Shown: positions 33,591-44,835 of the stretch, piece by piece
How the letters are laid out: each line of letters starts with the position of its first letter
How positions within the stretch are numbered: position 1 is the stretch's first letter
Assembly (NCBI GenBank): GCA_023213315.1
Contig: JAKCPI010025584.1
Location: 21,148-85,147, forward strand
DNA length: 64,000 nucleotides
Direction: 5' to 3'
Origin: Euborellia annulipes
Lineage: Eukaryota; Arthropoda; Insecta; Dermaptera; Anisolabididae
The notes under the pieces: generated by a model
What the model saw: the letters and a program-made list of their open reading frames with translations, nothing else
What the model was told of the DNA's origin: nothing
Databases searched by the model: none
Position numbers and translations under genes: made by a program

Positions 33591-33770
33591 TGGAACGAAG
33601 TTCTTTAACGCGGCTTACGCAAGGCGAATTGGGAGAAAATGTAACGTAACAAAAATGCAATGCGTTCCCGAGCGAAGGCGTAGGAAGGCGAGATTAGCCG
33701 AAGTCTTGACGAGGCCACGCCCACATTCTCTTTCTCTTTATTTTCTTCTATCTACCGAGGAACTTCGTTA
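33591..33770. mobile_element. GAACGAAGTTC-end TIR element
   Basis: TGGAACGAAGTTCTTTAACG at the left and GAGGAACTTCGTTA at the right are inverted. The interior AGGCGAGATTAGCCGAAGTC and GACGAGGCCACGCCCAC match the 13.4 kb copy. A second TIR element starts a few bases downstream. Confidence 0.75.
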
Positions 33771-33777
33771 TGTGTAA

Positions 33778-34152
33778 TTTATTAAACATTTAATATGAAA
33801 TATTTTATACATATCTAAGAAAATTTAACACAAATCCATATCATTTTAATAATAAATAAAACAAAGACAAAAATGTTTATTTTCAATTTGTGAGACAAAT
33901 CAACATAATTTTGAAATGTTTAGTTGGATATTGTTTAAAAATTTTGTTTTTATAAGAATTTCCAATAAAATAGACAGAGAAAAACTGAAATGGAAAGATT
34001 ATTTTAAAATTTTAGAAATTTGGGCTTAATTAAAAAATTTCCACATTTTGTCTTTGTTTAATTTAAATTGTAATTATTTATTAAAATGATATGGATTTGT
34101 GTTAAATTTACTTAAAAATATAAGTTATTTCATATTGAATGTTTAATAAATA
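33778..34152. mobile_element. Long-TIR MITE, about 375 bp
   Basis: Arms of roughly 100 bp: TTTATTAAACATTTAATATG...ATCCATATCATTTTAATAAT on the left is complementary to ATTAAAATGATATGGATTTG...TTGAATGTTTAATAAAT on the right. AT-rich interior with no ORF. Superfamily is unknown; no duplication could be fixed. Confidence 0.75.
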
Positions 34153-34785
34153 CAGTATCATTAAGATAGATTAGAATAGGCTCTGTCATACTAAAATTAA
34201 TATTATTTGCACAGCCAGCAAATTTGGATTAGTGACCCCAAATAATATTTCTTCTCTTTTCATCAAGCATGTTCTTTTTTTATATCTTTGTGTCGTTCAC
34301 CCTGTTTTATTCTCCCTCAAAGAAGGAATAATAAATAATAGGCGAAGAAAGAGAAGGTCTTCATTTTAGCCCCAAACCGACAGACGTCCTGCCGACAGAT
34401 CTCTAAAGTCCTTTGAGAACTTGAACTTTTCACATTTCTATATGGAGAAAGAGGAGCTCAATCCCTAATGGTGGAATATTTATTTTATAAAAAATAAATA
34501 ATAAAAAAAAATGTTGCTTTTATAATTCTCTTGAACTTATGTAGTACGAGGAAAATTATTAATAAATCATAAATACAATAGACTTTACATTTCATTTTTA
34601 AACTTACATGATTTTTCGAAGGACCCGTGTCAACCAATATGTTAAAAATATTTTCTTGGAAATTCAGAGAAGCGGGGGACTAATGCCAGCACGAGAGAAC
34701 GTTTTGATTGAAAATTTTTTTGAGTTAATAGCTGGGTAGGAGAGGTGAACGTGGTTTTGTGGGTCAAACACGATTTATCTTTACG
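34153..34785. other. Spacer, no gene seen
   Basis: AT-rich with a mild GC patch near 34350-34450. Nothing recognised. Confidence 0.4.
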
Positions 34786-34789
34786 TTGT

Positions 34790-35075
34790 GGGCGAGCACC
34801 GAGTTTTGACCGCCACGCATCAATCTAACAGATTGACTGGGTCCAAACTCACGATCCGATCTTTCGATAGTGGGCGAGCACGCGCCAGTTTTGACCGCCA
34901 CGCATCAATCTAACAGATTGGACTGCGGTCCAAACTCACGGACTGATCTTTTCGTTAGTGAGCAAGCGACAGTTTTGACCGCCACGCATCAATCTAACAG
35001 ATTGGACTGCGGTCCGAACTCACGCCTGATCTTTTCGTTAGTGGACAAGCGACAGTTTTGACCGCCCCGGACCAT
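34790..35075 (+). repeat. 84 bp tandem array, GC-richer
   Basis: GTTTTGACCGCC starts at 34803, 34888, 34972 and 35055, giving periods of 85, 84 and 83 bp. Each unit has ACGCATCAATCTAACAGATT with an internal palindrome, then GACTGCGGTCC and a GATCTTTCG segment. The ORF at 34870-35061 is the repeat. It is related to the array at 35864. Confidence 0.85.
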
Positions 35076-35689
35076 CTCTTTAAGTCGCGATTTTTGGAGG
35101 GGGTAGGGGAGGACATGTTACTTCAAAAATTTTTTTACAAATTTATTTTTTTGACCATTTAAAGAAAATAAGTTATACCTCCCCCTATTAATTAATTAAG
35201 CTATTAATATGTTCTAAAATATTTTAGTTAATCACCATTCACAAAAACAAATTTATTATTATTATTTTTTTTTAAATATCATTTAAGGTCATGGCAAATC
35301 AGGATACAAATATTATATAGACCCTATCATTTTACTCGGGAGAAAGTCTAGTTTCTGAATATACAAAAAAATTATAGGTTATGTAAGAAAAAATATTGGC
35401 CCTCTTCTAGAGCGCCCCCTAATGGTCCGATGTTTACCAAAAGCTTTTCAGTTCTTGACCTTACATCTAGTTTATGTGTGCAAAATACCACAGACATACA
35501 CACAGACACACAGACATCATTCCAAAAACTACTTAAATGGACTCAGGGAACCTTAAATCCTATTTTGGCAGCTTCAGAATCAGATAATTAAAGATTTTAT
35601 TTAAAGGAGAAGAAAGGATTAATTACTTTTTTTTTAAATAATTTTCTATTTCCATTTTTCTTGGAAATTCCAATGGCTTCTTGACTTGA

Positions 35690-35860
35690 TCTGTCTAGTC
35701 GGCAGGCAAAACTTTCGTCAAGACGAAAGTCCACGGATTTGGTCAAATCAGCGGTTAAAACTGCGCGTCCAAAGATTTTGCCCATACACGTAGGTTTGGC
35801 CCGTGGCGGGCCAACTATACGGGTTTATCTGCGGGTTTTGCCTTTACGTTTGTGAGTGAT
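35690..35860. repeat. Inverted relative of the flanking tandem units
   Basis: On the minus strand it reads AGTTTTAACCGCTGATTTGA and GACTAGACAGATC, resembling the array units but in opposite orientation. It also contains a perfect hairpin ACTTTCGTC/GACGAAAGT and the palindromic GGCCCGTGGCGGGCC. Confidence 0.45.
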
Positions 35861-35863
35861 GAC

Positions 35864-36130
35864 GGTTTTAACCGTGGCAGTTTTAGCGGCCCGCAGACTG
35901 GTCCGCCCCGGTCCAACCCGACAGATCAAACTCTCCGTTTTTTTAAACGAAATTGATAATGACGGTTTTAACCGTGGCGGATCGACCCGACAGATTGGTC
36001 CGCCCCGGTCCAACCCGACAGATCAAACTCTCCACTTTTTTAAGCCAAATTGATAACGAAAGTTTTAACCGTGGCGGATCGACCCGACAGATTGGACCGC
36101 CCCGGTCAAAACCGACAGTTCTACTCTCGT
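35864..36130 (+). repeat. 97-100 bp tandem array, GC-richer
   Basis: GTTTTAACCGTGGC at 35865, 35965 and 36062. Units share CGACCCGACAGATTGG, CCGCCCCGGTCCAACCC and GACAGATCAAACTCTCC. Similarity of ACAGATTGG plus GGTCCAA to the 84 bp units suggests one origin. Overlapping ORFs on both strands are the repeat. Confidence 0.85.
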
Positions 36131-36453
36131 GTATGCCCAGCTAATGTTTCTAAAACCTTTCCCCACTCCTCACACATGCGCTCTCTGGGGGGGGGGTTGT
36201 TTGGCTCCAGACTGACATTCTCTTGAGGTGTCCTAACATCAAAGGGTGTTTATTTGGGTAGATGTAGATAAATTCAAGGTATGAGAGGTACTACTGAGAT
36301 GCTGGGAACATAAATCAACTAAATTTATGATCTCTTCGGCTGATTGTGTTTTTTCACAACTTTATTTAATTTTAAAGCTCTTGGTTTACCGAAACGCTCA
36401 AGAGGAAAAAATGTTGTATAGAGTGTCAGATGCTCGGACTGTGATGGTAGTTT

Positions 36454-36501
36454 TTTGTATTGATGATGACCAGGCGTGATGCCGGTCGAAATATTTACAA
36501 A
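36454..36501 (+). ncRNA. Hammerhead ribozyme relic
   Basis: Same layout as 20995-21043: stem I TTTGTA/TACAAA (6 bp, perfect), box TTGATGA (first C changed to T), stem II GACC-GGC/GCC-GGTC with one bulged A, then GAAAT and short stem III AT/AT. The C-to-T change in the conserved box should abolish cleavage. It indicates an inactive copy of a ribozyme-bearing retroelement. Confidence 0.65.
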
Positions 36502-37639
36502 TTAAATTGAAGTGAGAGGCGTCCACTAGCAGCTGGTTTTATTCTCCGCTTCCTTCTATATAGTTTAATTTTAAAAACAATTAATTCGCCCCCACAACCG
36601 AAATGACTTTTCCTACACTTATAGATAAACAAATTAATTAATTACTCTTTTATTCTTTAGTGAGGTGATGTCATTTCATTTAGGTGATTTCCCAAGTTTC
36701 GGATCTACTGATTTAGAATAGGACATAATTATGTCATATTTTAATTAAGATTGATGACGTGTGTTTATAATTAGAATCGAATTGTTTTTACCTTGTAAAT
36801 TACTGTAATGAATTCTAAAATTTTCTTATTTTTTTTTTGTTATACTTTTGAAAAAAGAGATCTCATGGGACTCTTAATTAAATTTAAATTTCCTTGCTAC
36901 TCAGGCTGTCTTCTAAACTTTACAACGGTTAATATAACAGTCTCTTTAGCCTTAAAGCAGCTATTCACCTCCAAGTTCGATAAATGGATATCCATTATTA
37001 AAAAAAAAAAACTTGGAGGACATTTTTCTTAACCGCGGTTCACATTATTCAAGTTAAATACATAAAATTGTCTGATGTTATTCATTTATATTTAAAAAAA
37101 ATTCAAATTTTATATTCAACAAAATTCTTTCTTTTTTTTTTGTCTCAGGATTTTTGCTGCCCCTAACATGCTATTAAAAATCCATCCCAAGACGACAAAG
37201 GAATAAAGATTATATATACACCGCTTTCAAATAAATTGGTCCATTTTTTTAAAATAAATGTTAGGTCTGACAAATTCAATTCATTTTTCTCAAGATCCTC
37301 TTTCCACGGTTTCCTTTCGTCTTTGAGCTCCCATAAAATGATATTAAATATTTAAAGGATAATCGGATAAAAAAAACCCAAGGTTATTTCAAAATTATTT
37401 CTAAATAAATCGAAGGTTAATTTTCTCTAAAGGTAAATAAAATCCTATTGTTAAAAGACGTACAAAAGTTTGTTGCGACCTTTGATCTATTTGATATTTA
37501 ATTTAAAAATGTTACAGCCTTAAGGAAAATATCAATATATCTCTTTATTTTTTAATTTTCACTTAATAAAAAATTATATTATTTCATATATTGAAAGAAA
37601 AATGAGTCAAGTACACACTGGATTAGAATATTGGATCCC
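36502..37639. other. AT-rich spacer
   Basis: GGTTAATATAACAGTCTCTT at 36929 repeats the motif at 33039/33106, with AAACTTGGAGGACA nearby pairing with CACCTCCAAGTT. No supported gene. Confidence 0.4.
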
Positions 37640-37990
37640 ACCACAATAGGACACTTGCAACTCTACGGAGAGTTGTAGTAACATCCTGTCCTATAGAAGT
37701 GACGTTAAGAAAGTGATGCATTTTTCGAAAAAAGTAGGCTGAGGGAGTCCCTTCTCAAACTAGGAGTTACTTCCTAGCATAGAAGAGGTTAAATAAAAAG
37801 AATAGTGTGGAACTAGAAATAAAGATTAGTTCATTAGCTAGAAATGATCTCAAGAGAAGTTAGAGACAGGAAACTTGTAACTTCACGGAGTGTCGGTAGA
37901 TGGCTACTGCCAGAGGACGGTTGGGTTTGTGGTGTGACTGTCTAAGTACACGAAACCACCTTGGATAAATAAACGTGAATCCCGGTAGGA
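37640..37990 (-). repeat. Dispersed repeat, pair of 9108-9392
   Basis: Minus-strand homolog of the 9.1 kb repeat, longer at the 3' side. Extra part contains ACTCTCCGTAGAGTTGCAAG and TCCTATTGTGGTGGGATCC. Confidence 0.7.
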
Positions 37991-38039
37991 ATTATAAATA
38001 ATAGGCAAAAAATTATAAAAAAACTTAATTTTATTATTT

Positions 38040-38370
38040 AACGTTTCTAACTTGGTTAAAGACCCTTAGGTAGGTTACGGTAATTTCTAGAGGCCAGATC
38101 CGGAGAGACCACTTCCGGGGGTTCTGGGGGGTATGGAAAATCTTTCTTGAAAATTAACCACTGAAACTGCGTTTTTAGCATAAAATTTAATACACTATGA
38201 CTTAAATTTCAAGGTGCGGCGGAGATTAAAATTCCCCTATTTGGCTTCGTTTTAGGTTAATATTAGTAAATCCGGACATTTCTCAGATCCGGACGCCAAA
38301 CCGGACACATGTTCCAAATCCGGTCTGTCCTGACGAAATCCGGATGTATGGTAACCCTACCCTTAGGAGC
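38040..38370. repeat. CCGGA-motif repeat, TE terminus-like
   Basis: CCGGAC/ATCCGGA-type motifs occur six or more times in 38270-38350, ending GGATGTATGGTAACCCTAC. On the minus strand this begins GTAGGGTTACCATACATCCG, a form common at DNA-transposon ends. The left partner is only a diverged GATCCGGAGAG near 38097. Confidence 0.4.
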
Positions 38371-40523
38371 TAAAATTTCTTGATCACGTCATTATTATTG
38401 CACACAAAGTAAATAAACGTGTCGGCGGTCATTAAAAAAAAATTATTTTTAGTGCCTTTAATAATTTCACTATTAAAACAGAATTATGAACCAATAATAT
38501 GCAATTTTACATAGTTTGTTTATTTTTAATATAAGATGACTGAAGGACTATTTTGTCTATTTACATTGCTCCATTTTCTGTTAACGTGAATAATATAATT
38601 TTTTTTTTTTTTTCAAATTTATCCAACTTATTTAAACACTCTAACATCATGGGGAAATCACTAAAATCCTCAGAGGTTCATTTGTGAGAATCATTACAAA
38701 AACTTTCACTATTAATGCAACATGTCTCATTCTAAATTGGGCCACGACATGCTTCATTGGTTAATCAAACACATTTGACCTTATATTTATTTCTCATAAT
38801 TACAATATAATATTATTTATTAGAGATCAGGCAAAATTTGTCCAATATATTGATTAATGAAGCATTAAGAGATCTATAAACAGAAAAATCAATAGTAAAA
38901 AAATTCTTTTATCCGAATACCTGTGTTTGTTCAATCAATTGAATATATGGTTGATTTATTTACATGGTAATATTAAAAAAAAAATAATAATAAAAATAAA
39001 TAAAATAGAATGAGAAAAAACACAATTCTTATGTAATAATAAACGTAAAATAGGCTTAGATATTTATTAAAGACTTCAAGCATAGCTTTTTTATATTAAT
39101 ATAGTAAAAAAATAGCTTAAACCGACATTATGATTTATTTGAGGCTGTTCTGCCCTTGGGTGGAGAAATCTCTTTCCCCCACCCTTACTTAGGCTGCGCA
39201 GAATCTCTGTGCGCACTCGGCAAGAAACTAAGAAGATTTATGGGCTATAAAAATTTTTTTACCATTTATAAAATATCTTAAATTTTTCATAAATATTAAG
39301 AATATTTTTTATTATATTTGAAAAATATTGGATAATTATTTGAGATCAGAATAGAACAAATTAATACGCCATCAAACATTAATTTATTTTTATTTTAATT
39401 ATTAAACACTCTAATTATATTAATTATAATAAAACTTCAAAATAGTTTGCTAAGTAAAATAAAAAATAATAACCTCATAAAATGTTGTAAAATAAAAATT
39501 TATTAATGATAATTGTAGATATTTACGAATAAACGAAAATTTAAAATTTGACAAGTATATATTAGTATACTCTAAAAACGTATTATCCCCAAAGAAACCT
39601 TAATAATATATCATCTAAGGAAAATATATATGTAAACATATAAATCGTCCAACAATTTCAATCTTGGAATGTTTTTACCTCATAATTATGATTATAAAAA
39701 AAAATGTGAAATGCAAATGATATAAAAATTTTTTTTTTTTATCATGATTGCAATAAATCACAACAGCTATGATGAGGTGGGAAAAACTTATTAAAGAATT
39801 TTTGTAAAATTCTTTTTTAATAATCTAAATTTTTTTTTTTTTTTTTTTTTTTTTAGAAACACTCATATTAATAAAGACATTTTCATCTAGGACGAACCGG
39901 AAAGAAATGTTTAAAAAAAAAAAAGAAAAAATTTATTAAACATTTTTTTCTTTTTAATCAGTTATGTAATCGCTCTTATTATTAATGACAGTCTCTCATA
40001 TCGTGACCAAAATTTTATATTGCTCAATTTGTAAAAGGAAACATGTTTTCCGCTGAAAAAAATCTGCAAGTTTCTTTTGAATGAATATATTTCATACTAA
40101 GGGATACTAAGACATTAATTAGTCGAAGCAATTCATTTAAGAATTATTATTATTAATACAATCTTGATTTTTTATAGGCTTTATTTGCCGACTCTAAAGG
40201 GATGTCACACTTTGGACACGCAACAAAATCATCTGTTTACATCACTAAGTGCTCTATTTTTTAAATATTACTTTTTTATTATTATTAAAATAAGATTAAG
40301 ATGTTATTTTTATTTCTATCTTTTCTAAATCATGTCCTTCAAAGTCCTTCAACTTTCTCTTAAGAGAGAGAAAGTATTGTTTCATCAACATTTCTTAATT
40401 TTGATAGAATACATATTATTTAAGCACATTTTGTTGTTATTATGGGAGTTTTTAATTATAAATCACATTTTGTATTAATTATTTATTAAAAATATAAATA
40501 TAGAACAACTTTTCGACTACTTA
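38371..40523. other. Long AT-rich spacer, no gene seen
   Basis: Over 2 kb of AT-rich sequence with poly-T (39831-39854). A lone ACTTTCTCTTAAGAGAGAGAAAGTATTG near 40351-40379 resembles the HER terminal palindrome. Confidence 0.45.
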
Positions 40524-40714
40524 CTTATTCTGCAGCCGTTATCAAGTACTGTGAACTTCATGAGAATGAGTGTAAAATGGCGCGAAAATTTGTATCTAAC
40601 TTCAGTGGAATGACTGTAGATGGCGCTGACGTCGGTGTATATAAAATGAACGTAACGGTTAGTTCACTTGAGTCTGAGCAAGTGCACAGTAATTGAAAAC
40701 AGCTGCAGATTAAG
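40524..40714. mobile_element. TIR element, about 190 bp
   Basis: CTTATTCTGCAGCCGTTATC then AAGTACTGTG at the left mirrors CACAGTAATTG then AAAACAGCTGCAGATTAAG at the right. Interior includes TAGATGGCGCTGACG. A relative is at 26095. Confidence 0.65.
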
Positions 40715-41094
40715 CATTCCAAATGTTGTACAATATGTATATTTTTAATAAATAATTAAGACAAAATGTGGTCTATAATTAATAATAATACAAATCACAA
40801 AAGCTTTAATAAACAAATTTTTACTGCTCTATTGTCCACGATTCACGCCCCTCTACCGAAACTCCTCGAATAAAGACAACTCCGCCTATGGTTAGGGTGT
40901 CTTTTGGAACTCCTTAGCTGGTCCCAAGGGTTGGAGCACTAGACTAATTACCTGCTTCCGAAAAACACCCACGATTTGAGAATATTTGTAGAGAAGTTTC
41001 GGACGGATGGATCATAAGGAAACATGGCAAACGAAATTCTAACATGATACCAAAATAAATTTAAAAAAAAGATTATAAAGATAATCGCGATTCG

Positions 41095-41165
41095 CTCAGG
41101 GGCCCACATCTTGTGGGTACGTGGATGGCGACCACGAGCTGCCCGAGCTGAAACAAACAGTTTTT
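41095..41165 (+). repeat. 5S-like-head SINE, head only
   Basis: CGCTCAGGGGCCCACATCTT and GTACGTGGATGGCGACCACG followed by AGCTGCCCGAGCTG, very close to the 14301 copy, then unrelated sequence. Confidence 0.7.
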
Positions 41166-41278
41166 CTGTTGTTTCTATGTCTTAATGAGGGAATCATTTG
41201 GGTTGCCTATCTTCCAGAAAAAAACGCGACGTTTTTTTTTTATTATTTTCGAACTGTTTTAATAACACTTTTTTTATT

Positions 41279-41398
41279 TGTTTAAGGCTTTTTCGGCATC
41301 TAAGGCCATTTAGATCCAATCCCTATTTATTTCAAATTATTGATAGTGAATTCAAATGAAATAAATTTTTCTCGCTTAGGACGGGACCTTAGGCACGA
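41279..41398 (-). repeat. tRNA-derived SINE, 3' part
   Basis: Minus strand: GGTCCCGTCCTAAGCGAGAA, ATAAATAGGGATTGGATC, then TAAATGGCCTTAGATGCCGA and AAAAGCCTTAAAC. Corresponds to the B-box downstream half and tail of the 30748 copy. Confidence 0.65.
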
Positions 41399-41799
41399 TA
41401 ATTTATTTATTTACAGGAAGGTATTAAAATTTTTAAAAATTTATTTCCAAAAAAAGAAAAAAAAAAATATGTCAAGTTGCATGATGGCCGCAAAAGCTTC
41501 TCATTTTATATTCATTATAATTAAACCCAGAGGAAAATAGAGAATGTTCTTCAATTCGATTGATCAATATTTTTTCCATATTTACATAGGTCGAAAATAA
41601 ATAATTCTCGCCTGCATTTTTCCTAAAAAACTTGGAAAATTTAAAATTGACCCTAAAAAAAAAATGTATTATTTCCACTTGTAGTACCGACTATATGGAA
41701 TTTACTCAAGCACCATACAAAAATGCTTTTATTCATACACCCATACAATATCTTTATTTTATTGTATTTATTAAATCAATCACGAATACCATATTCAGG

Positions 41800-42142
41800 G
41801 CTCACTTCTTGTGAATACGAGTATAACTTTTTTTTTTTTTAATAAAAAATTTTTGTATTTTTCAAGAAAATTAACCTTGAAGACTGGTTTGTTCAAATTC
41901 TCAGTTTCGGTCAACATTTGTGACCATCTTCAGGCTTAAAATCAATATAGATATTTTCAAAATCAAGGATTACAAACATAATCTGATCTTAAAATTTATA
42001 TCATTCAAATTGTTACACTACAAATTAAAGTGAAAAATTTTTTATTAAAATCCATTTATTCCGCCTGAACATATGTTACTACAAGTAAACTTCCAAATTC
42101 ATATAGTACGTGGATGACGATCATGAATTACCCGAGCTAAGA
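41800..42142 (+). repeat. 5S-like SINE head split by a ribozyme-bearing insert
   Basis: TTCAGGGCTCACTTCTTGTG at 41796 and GTACGTGGATGACGATCATG at 42105 are the two halves of the SINE head. About 280 bp between them carry a reverse-strand hammerhead core and poly-T. Confidence 0.5.
41904..41933 (-). ncRNA. Hammerhead core, partial
   Basis: Minus strand reads CTGAAGA, then stem GGTCA/TGACC with a 7 nt loop, then GAAAC. All invariant core positions are present, but flanking stem I strands do not pair convincingly, so activity is doubtful. Confidence 0.55.
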
Positions 42143-42417
42143 CCGGAATTTATGCTATTTGACATCCTATCCTTTTTTATTTATCTAATTATTTGTTGCG
42201 TCTATCTTTAAAATTAAATTTACCGACCCCTTATTTTTTTTTTAAGGTCTTTTTCGGCATCTTAGGCCATTTAGATCAGCGTTTTCCAAACTGTGAGGCG
42301 CGCCTCCCTAGGGAGGCGCGGACTAGTCTAAGGGGAGGCGCGAATATTGGTCACCAAGATCAATTTTCTAAATGATTGCTAGTTTTATAAATAAAATAAT
42401 AATATTTAGAAGATTCT

Positions 42418-43345
42418 GGGCAATTTGGATACCAAATGGCTTAAATAAAAATGCCTGGACCCCAATAGATACATTCGAGTATCGGTTAAAGTCGTTAAAT
42501 GGCCTAATTTTAAATGGGGAAAAAGTGTGAGTGTTAAAAAAAAAAAGATTGGATTAGGGGTTGAAAAATTGAAAAAAATGTTTTTTAATTTATTTTAGCT
42601 AAATCGATGCCACTAAATAGAAAAAATTCAAAAAATAGCGTTGATTATTATTTTGATTAGGGGGATGAAGGGTTGATTACTTAAGAAAGGTCTTGGAATA
42701 TTCCAAATCACTTGTTGACATTCTTTTTCAGCTCAAAATATAGTTAGATTAGAGAAAAAGATATTTTTTTACTTTTAATAAAAAGGGAATTGTTATTTTC
42801 ATTTATTTTTATTCCTATACAAACAGAGAAAGACAAGTCTCTCGTTCAGTCGAGCGGGTGGCAGGGCGGCAGGCGCGCCTACTGCTTGCTCTTTTTTTTA
42901 AGTTGTGTTTTAAGTGATTTAAAGTGAATAATTAATATAGTATAACTCACTGACCACTCCGTCAGCCAACACACCCTCTTGAGAGTCTAATTATTATGCA
43001 TTTTATCGTTGAGAAAAATGATAGAAACAAATATATAATTTGGCTTCGAAAAAGTATTCTTTTGAATATGAAATTAAATATTTTGTATTTCACAAAGGGT
43101 AGAGGGAGAATATAAGCTATTGAAAGAGGGAGGGGGAGTGAAGGTATCATTGAAAAAAAATTAGTTTTTTATTTATTTTTTTTTTTTAAGCACTTTCTCA
43201 TTCACACTCACACTCACACATACATTCACACAGTGTTTTCGACAACTCAGGCCATTTAAGACTTTATACGATAACCGTTATTAATTAATAATATTCATAT
43301 TGGGGGCCCAGGCATTCTTATTTAAGCCATTTGGTATCCAAATCG
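42418..43345. repeat. Inverted repeat inside the hAT-like nest
   Basis: TTGGATACCAAATGGCTTAA and AATGCCTGG.CCCCAATA at 42430-42470 are matched in reverse at 43295-43345 (GGCATTCTTATTTAAGCCAT). TTAAATGGCC and GTGTGAGTG also pair. The interior has GCGGCAGGCGCGCC and poly-T. Confidence 0.6.
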
Positions 43346-43939
43346 GACCCGCGACGTACGGTATAGCATATATTTTTGTTAATCAAATTTCCTTAATATA
43401 CTTTTACACAGGGGTGGATTAAGGGTTGAAAATTAAAATAAAATAAAAATTAAAATAATTATTTATAAATGTATTCAAATTATTTTGCGAGTAATTTCGC
43501 GGTGAAGGCTCGCATTTCCTTAAAGGGGAGGTATGAAGACATTAACAAGGGGGGTTAATGCCCCATCCCCTATAATGCATAAAGATATTAATGTTTTTTT
43601 TATTACTTTTACTAAAAAATAAGTGCATTCCGTTTGAGTTAAAATTTATATTCAATATTTAGCAAAGAGTATAGTAGGATAGAAACATTTTAATGTCATT
43701 CTAAAATTTCTTATTACTGGGGCGGAATTAATTTTTGAAGATTTCGAAACTCTCATAAACAGATAATAATAACACAGGGTGACTTCGAATCGGGAATCCA
43801 TTGAATCCCTTGCAGAATATTGTAGGATTTTTTTCATTAGGTAGAAAAGTAAGATATGATTAGTCCACTTAGAATTTTACTGGGGTGAGTTTCCGCATCT
43901 TTTTATATATAGAACTAATCTCAATCAGTATGTGAATTT

Positions 43940-44218
43940 TTTATTTTCCCTTGCCTATATGTATAAGTTAATATACAATATATAGGCCTATAGAGAGAAA
44001 GTATTGGATTCATGTCAAAAATTCGATGTCGAGATTTTGATGGATATACATATATACATGTTTTGAGGTCCCCTGATTGGTTTTCGCGACATGGTCTGTC
44101 TGTGTGTCTGTTTGGGTTCAATTTAAAGCATGAAGGAATAGAGCTAGGAGGCTGAAATTTTATATTTAAGTTAGGCACCCCCTAGGGCGTGAAAATAAGA
44201 TTTGAGAAAAATATTTTT
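43940..44218 (-). repeat. HER family, 3' half
   Basis: Reverse fragment: AGAGAGAAAGTATTGGATTC, TCGATGTCGAGATTTTGATG, GCGACATGGTCTGTCTGTGT, AGGTTGAAATT-like block, and TAGGGCGTGAAAATAAGA. It is cut off by the fold-back at 44219. Confidence 0.85.
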
Positions 44219-44421
44219 CTTCAGGAATGAAAGTTAGAAAAAACGAATTTTTTCTTTAAAAATATATTTTAACAGCTGACGTTTCGGCTTTGTTCGAAAC
44301 CATCCTCGGAGCTCTTAGTGGTAATCCAAGAATGTATTTGACCAAGGCCGAAACGTAAGCTGTTAAAATATATTTTTAAAGAAAAAATTCTAGCTTCGTT
44401 TTTTCTTACTTTCATTCCTGA
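44219..44421 (-). mobile_element. Fold-back with hammerhead-like core
   Basis: Arms of about 75 bp around 44290-44335. The minus strand gives CCGAGGA, stem GGTTT/AAGCC (one wobble), GAAACGTC and flanks AGCT/AGCT, a hammerhead order ending in a GTC site with one core change. The right arm keeps GCCGAAACGT but not the CTGANGA box. Confidence 0.65.
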
Positions 44422-44835
44422 TAGAAATTCCACCAGCCATAAAATACCCTTATACCAGCGTTTTCCAAATTGTGAGGCGCGCCTCCCTAGCAAGGGTGGA
44501 TACAAGGGGGGGGGGGAGTAAAAGTGTAATTACCCTCCCCCCCCTCCTGAGATTTGAAAAAAAAAAAACTTTTTTTTGCAAAAAAATTTATTTTTAATAT
44601 TTTTATATAAATTTATATTTTTTTTGTTTTGTATTATTTTATAAAATGGAGAGGGGGAGGCGTCATAAGATTAATTATTTTTAAGGGAGGCGTGGTAACA
44701 TAAAGTTTGGAAACCATTGATTTAGATGATTGGTAGCCAATTCAAGTAAAATAAATTGGAGATGGGAATCGAACCCGTGATCCCAGACTGAGCTAAGAGT
44801 CACGAGCCCGACCCCGCATATTAGTTTTTATTTTC

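Larger units (their letters stand above)
42277..44719. mobile_element. hAT-like element or nest, 2.4 kb, with 8 bp TSD
   Basis: Left end CAGCGTTTTCCAAACTGTG; right end read in reverse CAATGGTTTCCAAACTTTA, an imperfect inverted pair. ATTTAGAT lies at 42269-42276 and 44720-44727, inside a SINE. The interior is a nest: a large inverted repeat (42418-43345), a HER fragment, a fold-back (44219-44421) and a second left end at 44457 (CAGCGTTTTCCAAATTGTGA). No transposase ORF is visible. It may be one element that took up others, or two related copies fused. Confidence 0.65.
42226..44835 (-). repeat. tRNA-derived SINE split by a hAT-like insertion
   Basis: Minus-strand SINE. Right part 44728-44835 holds the head (B-box GGGTTCGATTCCC, preceded by CTTAGCTCAGTCTGGG). 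Left part 42226-42276 holds the tail (GGCCTAAGATGCCGAAAAAG). The octamer ATTTAGAT is duplicated at the break. Joining the two parts in order gives the layout of the 30748 copy. Confidence 0.75.

Noticed and set aside
34790..36130. Possible CRISPR-like array
   Set aside because: Units are contiguous tandem repeats with no unique spacers, and the surrounding DNA is eukaryotic.
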